Shown in pieces: positions 40,501 to 44,191 of a DNA stretch of 63,092 nt. The notes under the pieces were generated by a model. It had not been told where the DNA came from. It worked only from the letters and a program-made list of their open reading frames with translations, and did not search any database. Each line of letters begins with the position of its first letter. Within the stretch, counting starts at the first letter, position 1. A program made the position numbers and the translations under genes. Location: NCBI GenBank assembly GCA_947627365.1, contig CANQVT010000008.1, forward strand, positions 1 to 63,092, read 5' to 3'. Source of the stretch: an uncultured Lachnospiraceae bacterium (lineage in GTDB: Bacteria; Bacillota; Clostridia; Lachnospirales; Lachnospiraceae).

Positions 40501-40963
40501 AGGAATCTTCGCTGACGCTGAGTTCACGAAGCTTTCTGAGGATGTATCGCAGAACATCGTGAAGCTGGCACTCGAGGGCAAATCTTCCGTATCCGATATC
40601 GTGACTGTCACGGTTCCGGAGGATGGAGAGACGACCGTATACGTGACCGAGGTTGACAAGAACGGCAATCCGGTAGCAGGCTCGGCGTCGTTCCGCTACG
40701 ACGTATCAGTGGACGGCACGGCTGTCACGATGGATGTGGATCATCTGGAGGGCAAGGTCGTGATCACGAACCAGGAGCGTGAGAAGGAGACCGAGACGGA
40801 AGGCTACTACGAGGATGAGACGGATACGGTTCCGGAGAAGACAAAGGCCGTGAAGACGGGTGATGAGACGCCGATCGCGCTCTATATCGGACTGTTGCTG
40901 GCGGCGGCAGTGCTGCTGATCGCAGCGTTCCTGCTGAAGCGCAGAAAGAAGAACAGAGGCTAA
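22529..40963 (+). CDS. Giant cell-wall-anchored protein with isopeptide (FctA and SpaA/Cna_B) repeats
   Basis: One frame encodes 6,144 residues, roughly 660-680 kDa at about 110 Da each. In order: signal peptide (residues 1-31, AMAA cleavage-like end); an acidic Glu-rich stretch (about 40-130); two related beta domains beginning YEDDTMIVTATV and YEDKNVKITAEV (about 130-450); a non-repeated region (about 480-870); mixed beta domains to about 1250. Then I count 26 tandem pilin-type domains (about 1253-4942, mean 142 residues) with K-x-L-x-GR-x-L near each start and F-x-N-x-Y at each end. These are the usual Lys and Asn of intramolecular isopeptide bonds. Seven 112-residue SpaA-like repeats follow (4943-5726, ETVAPDGY), then further SpaA-like domains and a sorting signal KTGDE plus membrane helix plus RRKKNRG. 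This predicts a long, stiff surface adhesin or stalk attached by sortase. AAAGGGGA precedes the ATG. No sortase gene is nearby. Confidence 0.93.
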   Translation: MKKTSRISRLLAMLLALAMIVNSQGMTAMAAVIGGVTGNKKQTEAPQTETEKDEAQESEKTDDAELESESESESLTPAEKEAMSEVAAETELAAETEVPAETEAETELESEAIVEEETEATGVYTYEDDTMIVTATVSDPTAIPADAKFVVEKVEISADELAQAEEAIGEDKEIANYVAYDMHFELEDGTEIEPQCEVAVKVDYKKDNDEDFGSETMNNDAAELQVIHLDEQLGAEDVTTDATVTEEGAVSSAAFATDSFSIIILSQVVEKDRTFVYEDKNVKITAEVGEEEDLNSNLVELKMDIVEDASSEEYKELVEAVNKAEKGENTSLLGLRAYKFSFVKDGEEIQPTGEIEVTIEHKNNPIPEDIPENWVDSTSFYQTTKNGSVRAINADVPLGDNNVADDATMTIDNYGIIEAFQRKGNQISRQDILEALGIAPSFAVFAEYFTNNNHMEGAIAVQHLQGSSSQIGNTDNVTNFNPATVNLNIKKKATGPNSAYQTYHFGIYKKNETGDLEQIKIEDVYTDEKGEGSVEVKNLGEGTYYVYELDDNSTPIKDSGAKATVNGQEVTVEYSSTEAENTVVLGGVGNKSYVEFFEKPDADQKFYVGDKEVKPFPGCDVELFNTNNHGKSTVVIGSTNSQVAHESNQAYTWVVGKDGSKYLINTQDHTIIEQAGEPFPISFSTEMSRLEELSKALADAKTSDTVKVISIPTRSDLDGDFGNIDVLGVVADGIHPYTEHNQWDHDILKSDGKFVVLNVDCTNAGNSVELKGVRIDGTDPQNWNKLANSIIWNFYTKKDGKVEAYRGTIKYKGGIGTILAPRATVTCTSSTNGSVIGHKVDHPTCEIHHIALRESSTTVSKTVSCSNTAEEKKLGSLKIEKNVTINGQSVKDSTLVDGTYKFTITDPNGNNREVSITVLNGKSKPVQIDDLEPGVYTVTEDTKGLRKDITLTTDNPVTVTVTAGNTAGIPTASFTNNRTVRGQYSFGGQKTVNLEDPAADETFRFTLSELKHNNRSEYFWDVIDDTENIGKPFSFELIEYEPVFWLSNNKIWYLIEEKPENTEESDDYVYSDAKYVVLVELPYIGEGYYVGLTEAKITYYKVKDDVTNVDQLIKNGGVDTSKLSKPIDPSAVIFDNKHVGKLSVTKQVFGDEPIPQSTYTVTVTSNKKYDLSDVTANAGVTVNVREDKHSVTFSFTAGQTVTLENLPVGMYTVTEATGNYTTQYVVEDGTARYPAVIEVKGNSDAQVTIKNTYKAEVSYQFIGKKVLENKDLEVGEFSFEIYKDGKTTPETTVTNGNYGDNLHDFIFSGDYLKCSTESEIFFPHTHTYVIKEKNTGKDGIVYAENDYTITVTVTKGDDGKLSATVDGATLVEGTTDTYRVGTEEAAFKNTYDVKGSIEIVGKKVLENKDLESDDVFEFEIVDDVTKEVVASGTNDASGKITFTDVEDAFTYTLAEIGGKANSSKTFTYTIREKTGTDSDIEYDETTRKLEVTVSDNGSGTLSFTVKLDGIEITPATGTNIYTVLTADNAFTNTYTTEKTITLDGHKTMEGRDLTESYGFDFNVYKVDADGNKTGDRVATGSTNKDGNITFSPDIKVTLADMLNEDGTYASERDFKYVVEEDKEADDDQGEVGYAENKDLTLHATYSKATGELDLSWTSGLDNGKAEFVNDYNTSASATLDGRKVMEGRDLQGGESYSFSVYAKGGVTVADDGTATVTDASKKVFGGTAAGPDWNIKFNGGFEYNLKEDFAIRDEAGNITGYKTEETYTYYVVEDIPEESERAEGVTYDRTAKEVTVTVTYNKATGVMTATVDKGKDGVTFTNTYTTEKSLGFELQKELEGMTLTGGQFQFKLEKKTSADDAEEATWEQVGELMTNDADGKVSFKDAIKISLDDLKTVGADGSVTYPTKTFTYRVSEVKGDLTDMTYAEGFREFTVTALYDKATGVLTLTDTLDHLDGTFTNTWNAEASVPFEATKKLVGRDLKVGEFHFEVYNASDVDVKDDNTAEVHKGAKPVFTQASNEVNGHVALGTKTYTPADIEKVVDGKKTYPASTLFEYVVIEVVDDAEEGTEEEAESTITYDRVVRKVTVEVTYDQTTKEMGASIVKDETDDLTFTNYYDTKKSITLDGHKTLEGRNALEGETFSFNVYKADEKGNKSGEAVATASTDGEGDFTFKPEITITLDDMRTDDRTDDKKATYASTKDFYYLVEEEDSGAEGMTYAAPQLLKLHAEYAAATGELTINWVGLTDNRVEFVNDYDTNAEATITGKKVMEGRDLQEGETYSFSVYKQDDVLFDDEGNVTGTKAGAEKVFGGSVTGPDDTITFDGSFEYELKRDFAIRDEAGKITGYKTEETYSYYVVEDIPEESKRAEGVTYDRTAKPVTVTVTYDKTTGDMQATVAEGQSNVTFTNKYTTEKTITLDGHKTMEGRDLADDYGFDFNAYKVDADGNKTGDRVATGSTNKDGNITFSPDIKVTLADMLNEDGTYASERDFKYVVEEDKEADDDQGEVGYAENKDLTLHATYSKATGELDLSWTSGLDNGKAEFVNDYNTSASATLDGRKVMEGRDLQGGESYSFSVYAKGGVTVADDGTATVTDASKKVFGGTAAGPDWNIKFNGGFEYNLKEDFAIRDEAGNITGYKTEETYTYYVVEDIPEESERAEGVTYDRTAKEVTVTVTYNKATGVMTATVDKGKDGVTFTNTYTTEKSLGFELQKELEGMTLTGGQFQFKLEKKTSADDAEEATWEQVGELMTNDADGKVSFKDAIKISLDDLKTVGADGSVTYPTKTFTYRVSEVKGDLTDMTYAEGFREFTVTALYDKATGVLTLTDTLDHLDGTFTNTWNAEASVPFEATKKLVGRDLKVGEFHFEVYNASDVDVKDDNTAEVHKGAKPVFTQASNEVNGHVALGTKTYTPADIEKVVDGKKTYPASTLFEYVVIEVVDDAEEGTEEEAESTITYDRVVRKVTVEVTYDQTTKEMGASIVKDETDDLTFTNYYDTKKSITLDGHKTLEGRNALEGETFSFNVYKADEKGNKSGEAVATASTDGEGDFTFKPEITITLDDMRTDDRTDDKKATYASTKDFYYLVEEEDSGAEGMTYAAPQLLKLHAEYAAATGELTINWVGLTDNRVEFVNDYDTNAEATITGKKVMEGRDLQEGETYSFSVYKQDDVLFDDEGNVTGTKAGAEKVFGGSVTGPDDTITFDGSFEYELKRDFAIRDEAGKITGYKTEETYSYYVVEDIPEESKRAEGVTYDRTAKPVTVTVTYNKATGNMEATVAEGQSNVTFTNEYDTEDTIGLDANKTLEGRELKQGEFIFTLSEGEGQDTLNIAKASVTNAANGTVKFADDVIKVTLADMDGMAETAEKGVYTKQFKYTLTEAKTSLKGVTNDADSKRELTLTATYNENTGVLELAWDTNMEGQTFINTYDTEAKESLEAEKELKGRKLKAGEFIFTLSEGEGQDTLDISRAMVLNDADGKVKFADGLITVTFADMEGMVQSKEDANIFTKEFTYVLTEAKTKLKGVTNDPVSARTLTLEATYNKATGELALEWKNTPADLKFTNTYDTDAKTGVELTKELTGLDLKGSAFTFRLEKLASGNAGDKYTLWQTIATAANDADGRASFADAIVVTLDDLKVNDANTADSYPDKTFTYRVSEVKPDDADEAMIYDDEVYTFTVDAHYDFENGVLTLTNDAPTDGYTFKNEWTAEAGIPLTGFKTQKDLKLEEGKYGFAVYNADDVTVAEDGTVTTTGEPVLGPVTNAAEGGIVFGTLEYDLDDIKDADGNYPAETIFEYKVLELKGTDKGVTYDPSVKTVRVKVTYSMATGKLEAALIDGTELLAFVNEYDTEDTIGLEAEKELKGRKLKAGEFIFTLSEGEDQDTLDISRAMVLNDADGKVKFADDVIKVTLDDMADVLATPSADGIYTKQFTYVLTEAKTKLQGVTNDANSSRELTLTATYNKNTGVLDLAWDTDMEGQTFINTYDTEAKESLEAEKELKGRKLKAGEFIFTLSESGDQDTLDISRAMVLNDADGKVKFADGLITVTLADMAGMVETEEGSGIFTKEFTYVLTEAKTKLKGVTNDADSSRELKLVATYNNESGELTLEWKNAPEALKFVNEYDTYDTIGLDANKTLEGRELKQGEFIFTLSEGEGQDTLNIAKASVTNAADGTVKFADDVIKVTLDDMADVLETPSADGIYTKQFTYVLTEAKTGLKGVTNDANSSRELTLTATYNENTGVLELAWDTGMEDQTFINTYDTEAKESLEAEKELKGRKLKAGEFIFTLSESGDQDTLDISRAMVLNDADGTVKFADGLITVTLADMEGMVQSKEDANIFTKEFTYVLTEAKTKLKGVTNDANSSRELTLEATYNRATGELTLEWKNAPADLKFTNTYDTQEKTGVDLTKELTGLDLKGSAFTFRLEKQIGANGKFTSWQTIATAANDADGRASFADAIVVTLDDLKVNDANTADSYPDKTFTYRVSEVKPDDADEAMIYDENAYTFTVVAHYDFASGTIELTNNADPDGYTFENEWTAEASIPLTGFKTQKDLKLEAGKYSFAVYKADDVTVAEDGTVTTTGEPVLGPVTNAAEGGIVFGTLEYDLDDIVKDGEYPAETVFEYKVLELKGTDKGVTYDPSVKTVKVKVTYSMATGELKAALIDGSELLAFVNEYDTEDTIGFEAAKEMHGRELTEEDVFTFTLTADDEAYAGTVQTATAENDANGAITGFKDSAIKVTLDDMADVLATPSADGIYTKQFSYTLTESGERPSVTNDPNAKHLTVTATYDKNSGDLKLMLTKWDNLTFINTYEATGSVPAGGLKKVNGKPVTSEQIERLNKLVEFQLEQVDGAKVTPLESKSLGADGTFKFTDLAYTQDDIGNTYTYRIKESQIADDDEMGGYTVDGTVYTFMVKVEDSDEHDGTLKLTVTDAEGNVAEGEPKLEAEFDNELTVEFHVNKTEVGDNSKEVEGARLTVYEVTTDENGDTVETEVDSWISKEGETHDFGDKLEEGKSYVLRETVAPDGYAYTTDIEFSVTDNGEIETGMPKTTDEDGNDTYLVEDAPLHFNVNKTEVGDNSKEVADAEITVYELTTDEEGNTVETKVDSWISKEGETHDFGGKLKAGGSYVMRETVAPDGYAYTNDIEFTVDKDGKVTTDAQTVMDEDGNPVYLVEDAPLHFNVNKTEIGDNSKEVADAEITVYELTTDEEGNRVETKVDSWTSKAGETHDFGDKLKAGGSYVMRETVAPDGYAYTNDIEFTIDKNGKVTTDAQTVTDEDGNTVYLVEDAPLHFNVNKTEVGDNSKEVAGAEITVYELTTDEEGNTVETKVDSWTSKEGETHDFGDKLKAGGSYVMRETVAPDGYAYTNDIEFTIDKNGKVTTDAQTVTDEDGNTVYLVEDAPLHFNVNKTEVGDNSKEVAGAEITVYELTTDEEGNTVETKVDSWTSKEGETHDFGDKLKAGGSYVMRETVAPDGYAYTNDIEFTVDRDGKVTTDAQTVTDEDGNTVYLVEDAPLHFNVNKTEVGDNSKEVAGAEITVYELTTDEEGNTVETKVDSWTSKEGETHDFGDKLKAGGSYVMRETVAPDGYAYTNDIEFTVDKDGKVTTDAQTVTDEDGTPVYLVEDAPLHFHVDKVELGNGEELDGAELTVYEVTTDENGNRVETKVDSWTSKKGENHDFGGKLKAGGSYVLREELAPAGYAYTSDIEFTVDKDGKVAADMPTTTDADGNTVYLVEDAPIIGSVTLRKTSEANGEVLAGAAFQLYYKTDETESGWALYNNAAYVTGIDGTLTIGGLTANDYYFVETEAPEGFVIATDEDGKPKQYPFTIGPDEADKTKAEVSVTLDVTNAPEEEDTKLVVTKQLVYDNELWNAVDATFYVALFDDEALTNRVSEVQAIEFKDRNTSSTTFENLEAGKTYYVAETLEDGTVVNDIGGVLATGEMYTADFYNDNVVTVEKGDGTTVLYFRNVFTEIPEEFYREGRLTITKQLLGADGVLKASNKTFYAGIFADAEFTKLSEDVSQNIVKLALEGKSSVSDIVTVTVPEDGETTVYVTEVDKNGNPVAGSASFRYDVSVDGTAVTMDVDHLEGKVVITNQEREKETETEGYYEDETDTVPEKTKAVKTGDETPIALYIGLLLAAAVLLIAAFLLKRRKKNRG
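27128..32383 (+). repeat. 2,628-bp tandem duplication inside the giant gene
   Basis: The copies are 27128-29755 and 29756-32383, each 876 codons covering six pilin-type domains. The last difference near the left end is at 27216 (T against C at 29844), and the next I find is at 29687 against 32315. The intervening 2,470 bp appear identical in the stretches I compared. The frame is preserved. Confidence 0.9.
37355..39706 (+). repeat. Seven 336-bp SpaA-like repeats in the giant gene
   Basis: Units start at 37355, 37691, 38027, 38363, 38699, 39035 and 39371. Each encodes 112 residues with VNKTE near the start, VDSW, HDFG, RETVAPDGYAY and VEDAP at the end. The middle units are nearly identical; the first and last are diverged (the last has VDKVELG). 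Confidence 0.9.
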
Positions 40964-41028
40964 GGCTGATCGGAGGAGTTTGGACCTGATCCGGCAGTAA
41001 AAGAAACAAGGCAATACAAGATAAGCAG

Positions 41029-41060
41029 GGGGCGTCGCAGATTTGCGGCGCCTCTTTTCT
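41029..41060 (+). terminator. Terminator after the giant gene
   Basis: GGCGTCGCA (41031-41039) pairs with TGCGGCGCC (41044-41052) with one wobble, followed by TCTTTTCT. Confidence 0.8.
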
Positions 41061-41178
41061 CGGGCCTTTTGCCAAGGGTTGGACAGAAATTCTGCTCCTG
41101 TCTGAAAAAACAGTGGATTTTTCGCGGGGGATAAAGTAAAATAGCGTAGATTAACCGATCAATCTGAGGTGAATATAG

Positions 41179-42069
41179 ATGAAAACAGAAGAAAGGCAGA
41201 AGGCGGATCATACTCGTGAGGCGCGGCGAGGTGAGAGAGTGGATCACAATCACCAGAAGAAGATCGCTGTGATCAATGATTTCTCGGGCTTCGGGCGCTG
41301 CTCGATCGCGGTGGCGCTCCCTATCATTTCCGCGATGAAGATTCAGTGCTGCCCGGTCCCGACGTCGATTTTTTCTAACCACACGGGTTTCGACAGCTTT
41401 TTTTTCGAGGACTACACGGATCGGATGCAGGCATATATTGATGAGTGGAAGAAGCTGGGGCTGGAGTTTAAGGGCATCAGCAGCGGTTTTCTCGGCTCGA
41501 AGGAGCAGATCCGGATCGTGATACGCTTCTTCCGGGAATTCCGGAAGGAGGATACGATCATTGTCGTGGATCCGGTCATGGGAGATTACGGAAAGCCGTA
41601 TCCGACATACACGCCGCAGATGTGCGAGGAGATGAAGAAGCTTGTGGCCTACGCGGACATCCTGACGCCGAACCTGACGGAGGCGTGCATCCTGACGGAT
41701 ACGCCGTACCATGCGGATCACTGGAGGATGAAGGAGATCGTCGGCCTCGCGGAGAAGCTTGGCGCACTCGGGCCGTCGAAGGTGGTAATTACCGGGATTC
41801 CACAGGGGGAGTTTATCGCGAATTACTGCCACGAGCAGGGGCAGCCTGGCAAGATCCGGCGCACGCACAAGGTAGGCACGCAGCGCTCCGGGACCGGGGA
41901 TATCTTCGCGGCGATCATTGCGGCGGATGCGGTCAACGGCGTGCCGTTTCAGGATTCCGTGCGCAAGGCGTCGCTTTTTGTGAAGCGTTGCATTGAGCGG
42001 TCGATTGAGCTGGATTTGCCGCTCACGGACGGGGTGTGCTTCGAGGAAGTGCTGCACAGATTGTCGTAA
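41179..42069 (+). CDS. Pyridoxal/pyridoxamine kinase-like (PfkB-superfamily)
   Basis: This 296-residue kinase starts with KKIAVINDFSGFGRCS and has PTSIFSNHTGF, VVDPVMGDYG, LTPNLTEA and the catalytic RSGTGDIF with its aspartate. This is the pattern of the pyridoxamine kinase branch, which phosphorylates vitamin B6 in salvage of pyridoxal phosphate. An N-terminal hydrophilic extension of about 25 residues precedes the kinase fold. CTGAGGTG lies before the ATG. It is separated from the giant gene by a terminator and appears to be a single-gene unit. Confidence 0.9.
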   Translation: MKTEERQKADHTREARRGERVDHNHQKKIAVINDFSGFGRCSIAVALPIISAMKIQCCPVPTSIFSNHTGFDSFFFEDYTDRMQAYIDEWKKLGLEFKGISSGFLGSKEQIRIVIRFFREFRKEDTIIVVDPVMGDYGKPYPTYTPQMCEEMKKLVAYADILTPNLTEACILTDTPYHADHWRMKEIVGLAEKLGALGPSKVVITGIPQGEFIANYCHEQGQPGKIRRTHKVGTQRSGTGDIFAAIIAADAVNGVPFQDSVRKASLFVKRCIERSIELDLPLTDGVCFEEVLHRLS

Positions 42070-42129
42070 CGGGCCGGGATACCCGCTGCCCAGGCTGTAG
42101 GGAGCTGACTCTCATTTTCACTCGAATTG

Positions 42130-42219
42130 CTGCAACAGATAAATTTGTCTGACTTTTGCGATTTTGCCTTTTATGTACCATAAACAATTGTTGCAGTTTG
42201 GATAATTGTATGGCATAAT
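42130..42219 (+). promoter_or_regulatory. Promoter and overlapping inverted repeat before the BTAD regulator
   Basis: TTGCAG (42191-42196), a 17-bp spacer and CATAAT (42214-42219) with an extended TGG. CTGCAACA (42130-42137) and TGTTGCAG (42189-42196) form an 8-bp inverted repeat whose right arm overlaps the -35, a possible operator. Confidence 0.6.
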
Positions 42220-42282
42220 AAAATGAAGGGTTGCTGTCCGAAGCGGCGATATAGGATTCAAGGAAAGTGAGGTGCGAATATC

Positions 42283-43566
42283 ATGGCGGAGCAGGTGTTG
42301 AAGGCGAAGATGCTCGGCGGGTTTTCTATTTACTATGAGGGTCGTGAGATTGCGCTGGATCGCAACACGACTTCGAAGTCGATGCAGCTTCTGCAGATCC
42401 TCCTGATGAATATTGAGGCCGGCGGGATCGCGAAGACCAGCCTGGCGGATGCGCTCTATGGGCGCGAGGAGGTCGAGAACAAAAACGGAAGCCTGAACAA
42501 TACGATCTTCCGCCTGAAGAAGCAGCTCAAGGCGGGGGGATTCCCCGAGGCGAATTATGTTGTGATCAAGAGGGGTATGTGCCGCTGGGAGGACGAGGCA
42601 ATCCCGGTGCAGGTGGACGCGATCGAGTTCGAAAAGCTGATCGAGAAAGGGAAGAAGGAAGAGGATCCGGCCGCGAAGACGGAGACTTTTCTGGAGGCAT
42701 GCCGTCTCTACACCGGCGAGTTTTTGCCGAACATGGTCGGTGAGGATTGGGTCGCCGTGCGCAACGTGCATTATCAGGAGCTTTATGAGGAGAGCCTGAA
42801 GGAGCTGTTCGGTCGGCTGCAGGAGGAAGAGCGCTACGACGACATTTTCCAGCTTGCGACCACGGCCGCCGCGATTTATCCGTTTGACGATTGGGCGCTT
42901 TGGCAGATCGACAGCTTGATTGCGATGTCCCGCTTCCGTGAGGCGATGGAGATCTACGAGAAGGTGACGAAGCTGTTTTTCGACGAGCTGGGGCTGCCGC
43001 CTTCGCCGGAGATGCTCAGCCGCGCGCACCTGATGGCGGAGCGGATCTCGCAGTCGTCCGGGGTGATTCATGATATCAAGCAGAGGATAAGGGAGAGGCA
43101 GAGGTTTCCGGGCGCTTATTATTGTACATATCCGAGTTTTGTCGATATCTACCATGTGATCAGCCGTATGATGGAGCGCAACGGGATGTCGGTGTATCTC
43201 ATGCTGTGTACGCTGAAGCACACGGGAGGAGAGATGGGCTCCGCGGAGAAGGAGCAGCTGATCTCGAAGGCGCTGCGCGATTCGATCATGGAGGTGCTGC
43301 GGCGCGGGGATTTCTACACGCGGTACAATACGCAGCAATATCTGATCATGCTGCCGGAGATCAATCAGGAGAACTGTGCGAAGGTTTCCGCCCGGATCGA
43401 CCGCGCGTTCAGCAAAAAGGTGCGCAGGAGCGATTTCCAGGTGAATTATTATGTCGCGTCCGTGGCTGAGATCGACGAGGACGCCGCGGATGAGAAGCCG
43501 AAGTTCCGCAGTGCCGGGCCGGTATGGAGCCAGCTGGACGGAGAAAAGGGTGAGGAGGTATCGTGA
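42283..43566 (+). CDS. BTAD-domain regulator with a degenerate GGDEF-like C-terminus
   Basis: This 427-residue protein has an N-terminal winged helix (KAKMLGGFSIYYEG, then SLNNTIFRLKKQL) of the SARP/OmpR type. A bacterial transcriptional activator (BTAD) helical-repeat domain follows (about residues 110-260, WVAVRNVHYQELYEESL). The C-terminal domain (about 285-405) resembles a diguanylate cyclase: RRGDFYTRYNTQQYLIMLPE sits where RYGGDEF would be, so the GGDEF catalytic motif is replaced by NTQQY. It is probably a ligand- or protein-sensing regulator without cyclase activity. It directly abuts the WQG protein gene, so the two likely act together. Confidence 0.82.
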   Translation: MAEQVLKAKMLGGFSIYYEGREIALDRNTTSKSMQLLQILLMNIEAGGIAKTSLADALYGREEVENKNGSLNNTIFRLKKQLKAGGFPEANYVVIKRGMCRWEDEAIPVQVDAIEFEKLIEKGKKEEDPAAKTETFLEACRLYTGEFLPNMVGEDWVAVRNVHYQELYEESLKELFGRLQEEERYDDIFQLATTAAAIYPFDDWALWQIDSLIAMSRFREAMEIYEKVTKLFFDELGLPPSPEMLSRAHLMAERISQSSGVIHDIKQRIRERQRFPGAYYCTYPSFVDIYHVISRMMERNGMSVYLMLCTLKHTGGEMGSAEKEQLISKALRDSIMEVLRRGDFYTRYNTQQYLIMLPEINQENCAKVSARIDRAFSKKVRRSDFQVNYYVASVAEIDEDAADEKPKFRSAGPVWSQLDGEKGEEVS

Positions 43567-44031
43567 TTGAGTGACAGTCAGAGTTTTTTCAGGATCGGTG
43601 TCGCCGCGCCCAACCTCATGGTGATCTGTATCGACAGCGGTGCCGGGGGAAGCGAGCCGGGACGGCTGTACAGCTGCTATAGCCGGGAGCCGGCCAGATT
43701 CGAGGATCAGTATCAGCTGCTGCTGATGATGGAGCAGGTCATGGAGAAGATCAATTATCCACAGGCTTCTGTGGCCCTGCGCCGGTATGGGAATACCGGG
43801 GGAAAGAAAGAGGCCGTGGAGTATGCGAGGCGTGAGCGGCCGGCCAAGGTGATGGAGCAGACGGAGCTCTTGGATTACAGGGGCGAGCGGGCCACGTACG
43901 CGGTTCGCGTCCAGTACCGTCAGAACGCGACCTGGCAGGGCGAGCTCGTGTGGCTGGAGCATGATGAGGCGCACAGCTTCACAAGTGAGCTGGAGTTGTT
44001 GAAATTGATCGACAGTATGAGAGACAGATAG
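43567..44031 (+). CDS. WQG-motif protein (member C), paired with the BTAD regulator
   Basis: This 154-residue protein of unknown function starts with TTG directly after the regulator's stop, with GGTGAGG upstream. It matches the 148-residue protein at 17729 along its length: ICID, GRLYS, REP then F, NYPQ, and a C-terminal WQG (residues 123-125), LVW and FTSELELLKLI. No signal peptide or membrane helix is visible. Zero-spacing suggests translational coupling and a physical or regulatory link to the BTAD protein, perhaps as a cofactor or antagonist. It is followed by a terminator. Confidence 0.8.
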   Translation: MSDSQSFFRIGVAAPNLMVICIDSGAGGSEPGRLYSCYSREPARFEDQYQLLLMMEQVMEKINYPQASVALRRYGNTGGKKEAVEYARRERPAKVMEQTELLDYRGERATYAVRVQYRQNATWQGELVWLEHDEAHSFTSELELLKLIDSMRDR

Positions 44032-44032
44032 G

Positions 44033-44078
44033 GAGTCGACTGTGTCTGCACATGCAGAGCAGCCGGCTCGATTTTTTT
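44033..44078 (+). terminator. Terminator after the BTAD/WQG pair
   Basis: GAGTCGACTG (44033-44042) pairs with CAGCCGGCTC (44060-44069) with one mismatch, encloses an inner CTGCA/TGCAG hairpin, and is followed by seven T. Confidence 0.8.
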
Positions 44079-44084
44079 GCTGGA

Positions 44085-44141
44085 TTATCGTGCAAGATTA
44101 GCAATAATTTACTTGAGATTCGCACGATAACGTAGTAATAT
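44085..44141 (+). promoter_or_regulatory. Promoter and inverted repeat before the lipid kinase
   Basis: TTGAGA (44113-44118), a 17-bp spacer and TAATAT (44136-44141). TTATCGTGC (44085-44093) and GCACGATAA (44122-44130) form a perfect 9-bp inverted repeat, with the right arm inside the spacer. Confidence 0.6.
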
Positions 44142-44191
44142 ATACAAATAGACTAGTTTTTTTGCCAGAATTTTTTGGAGAAGTGTTTATT

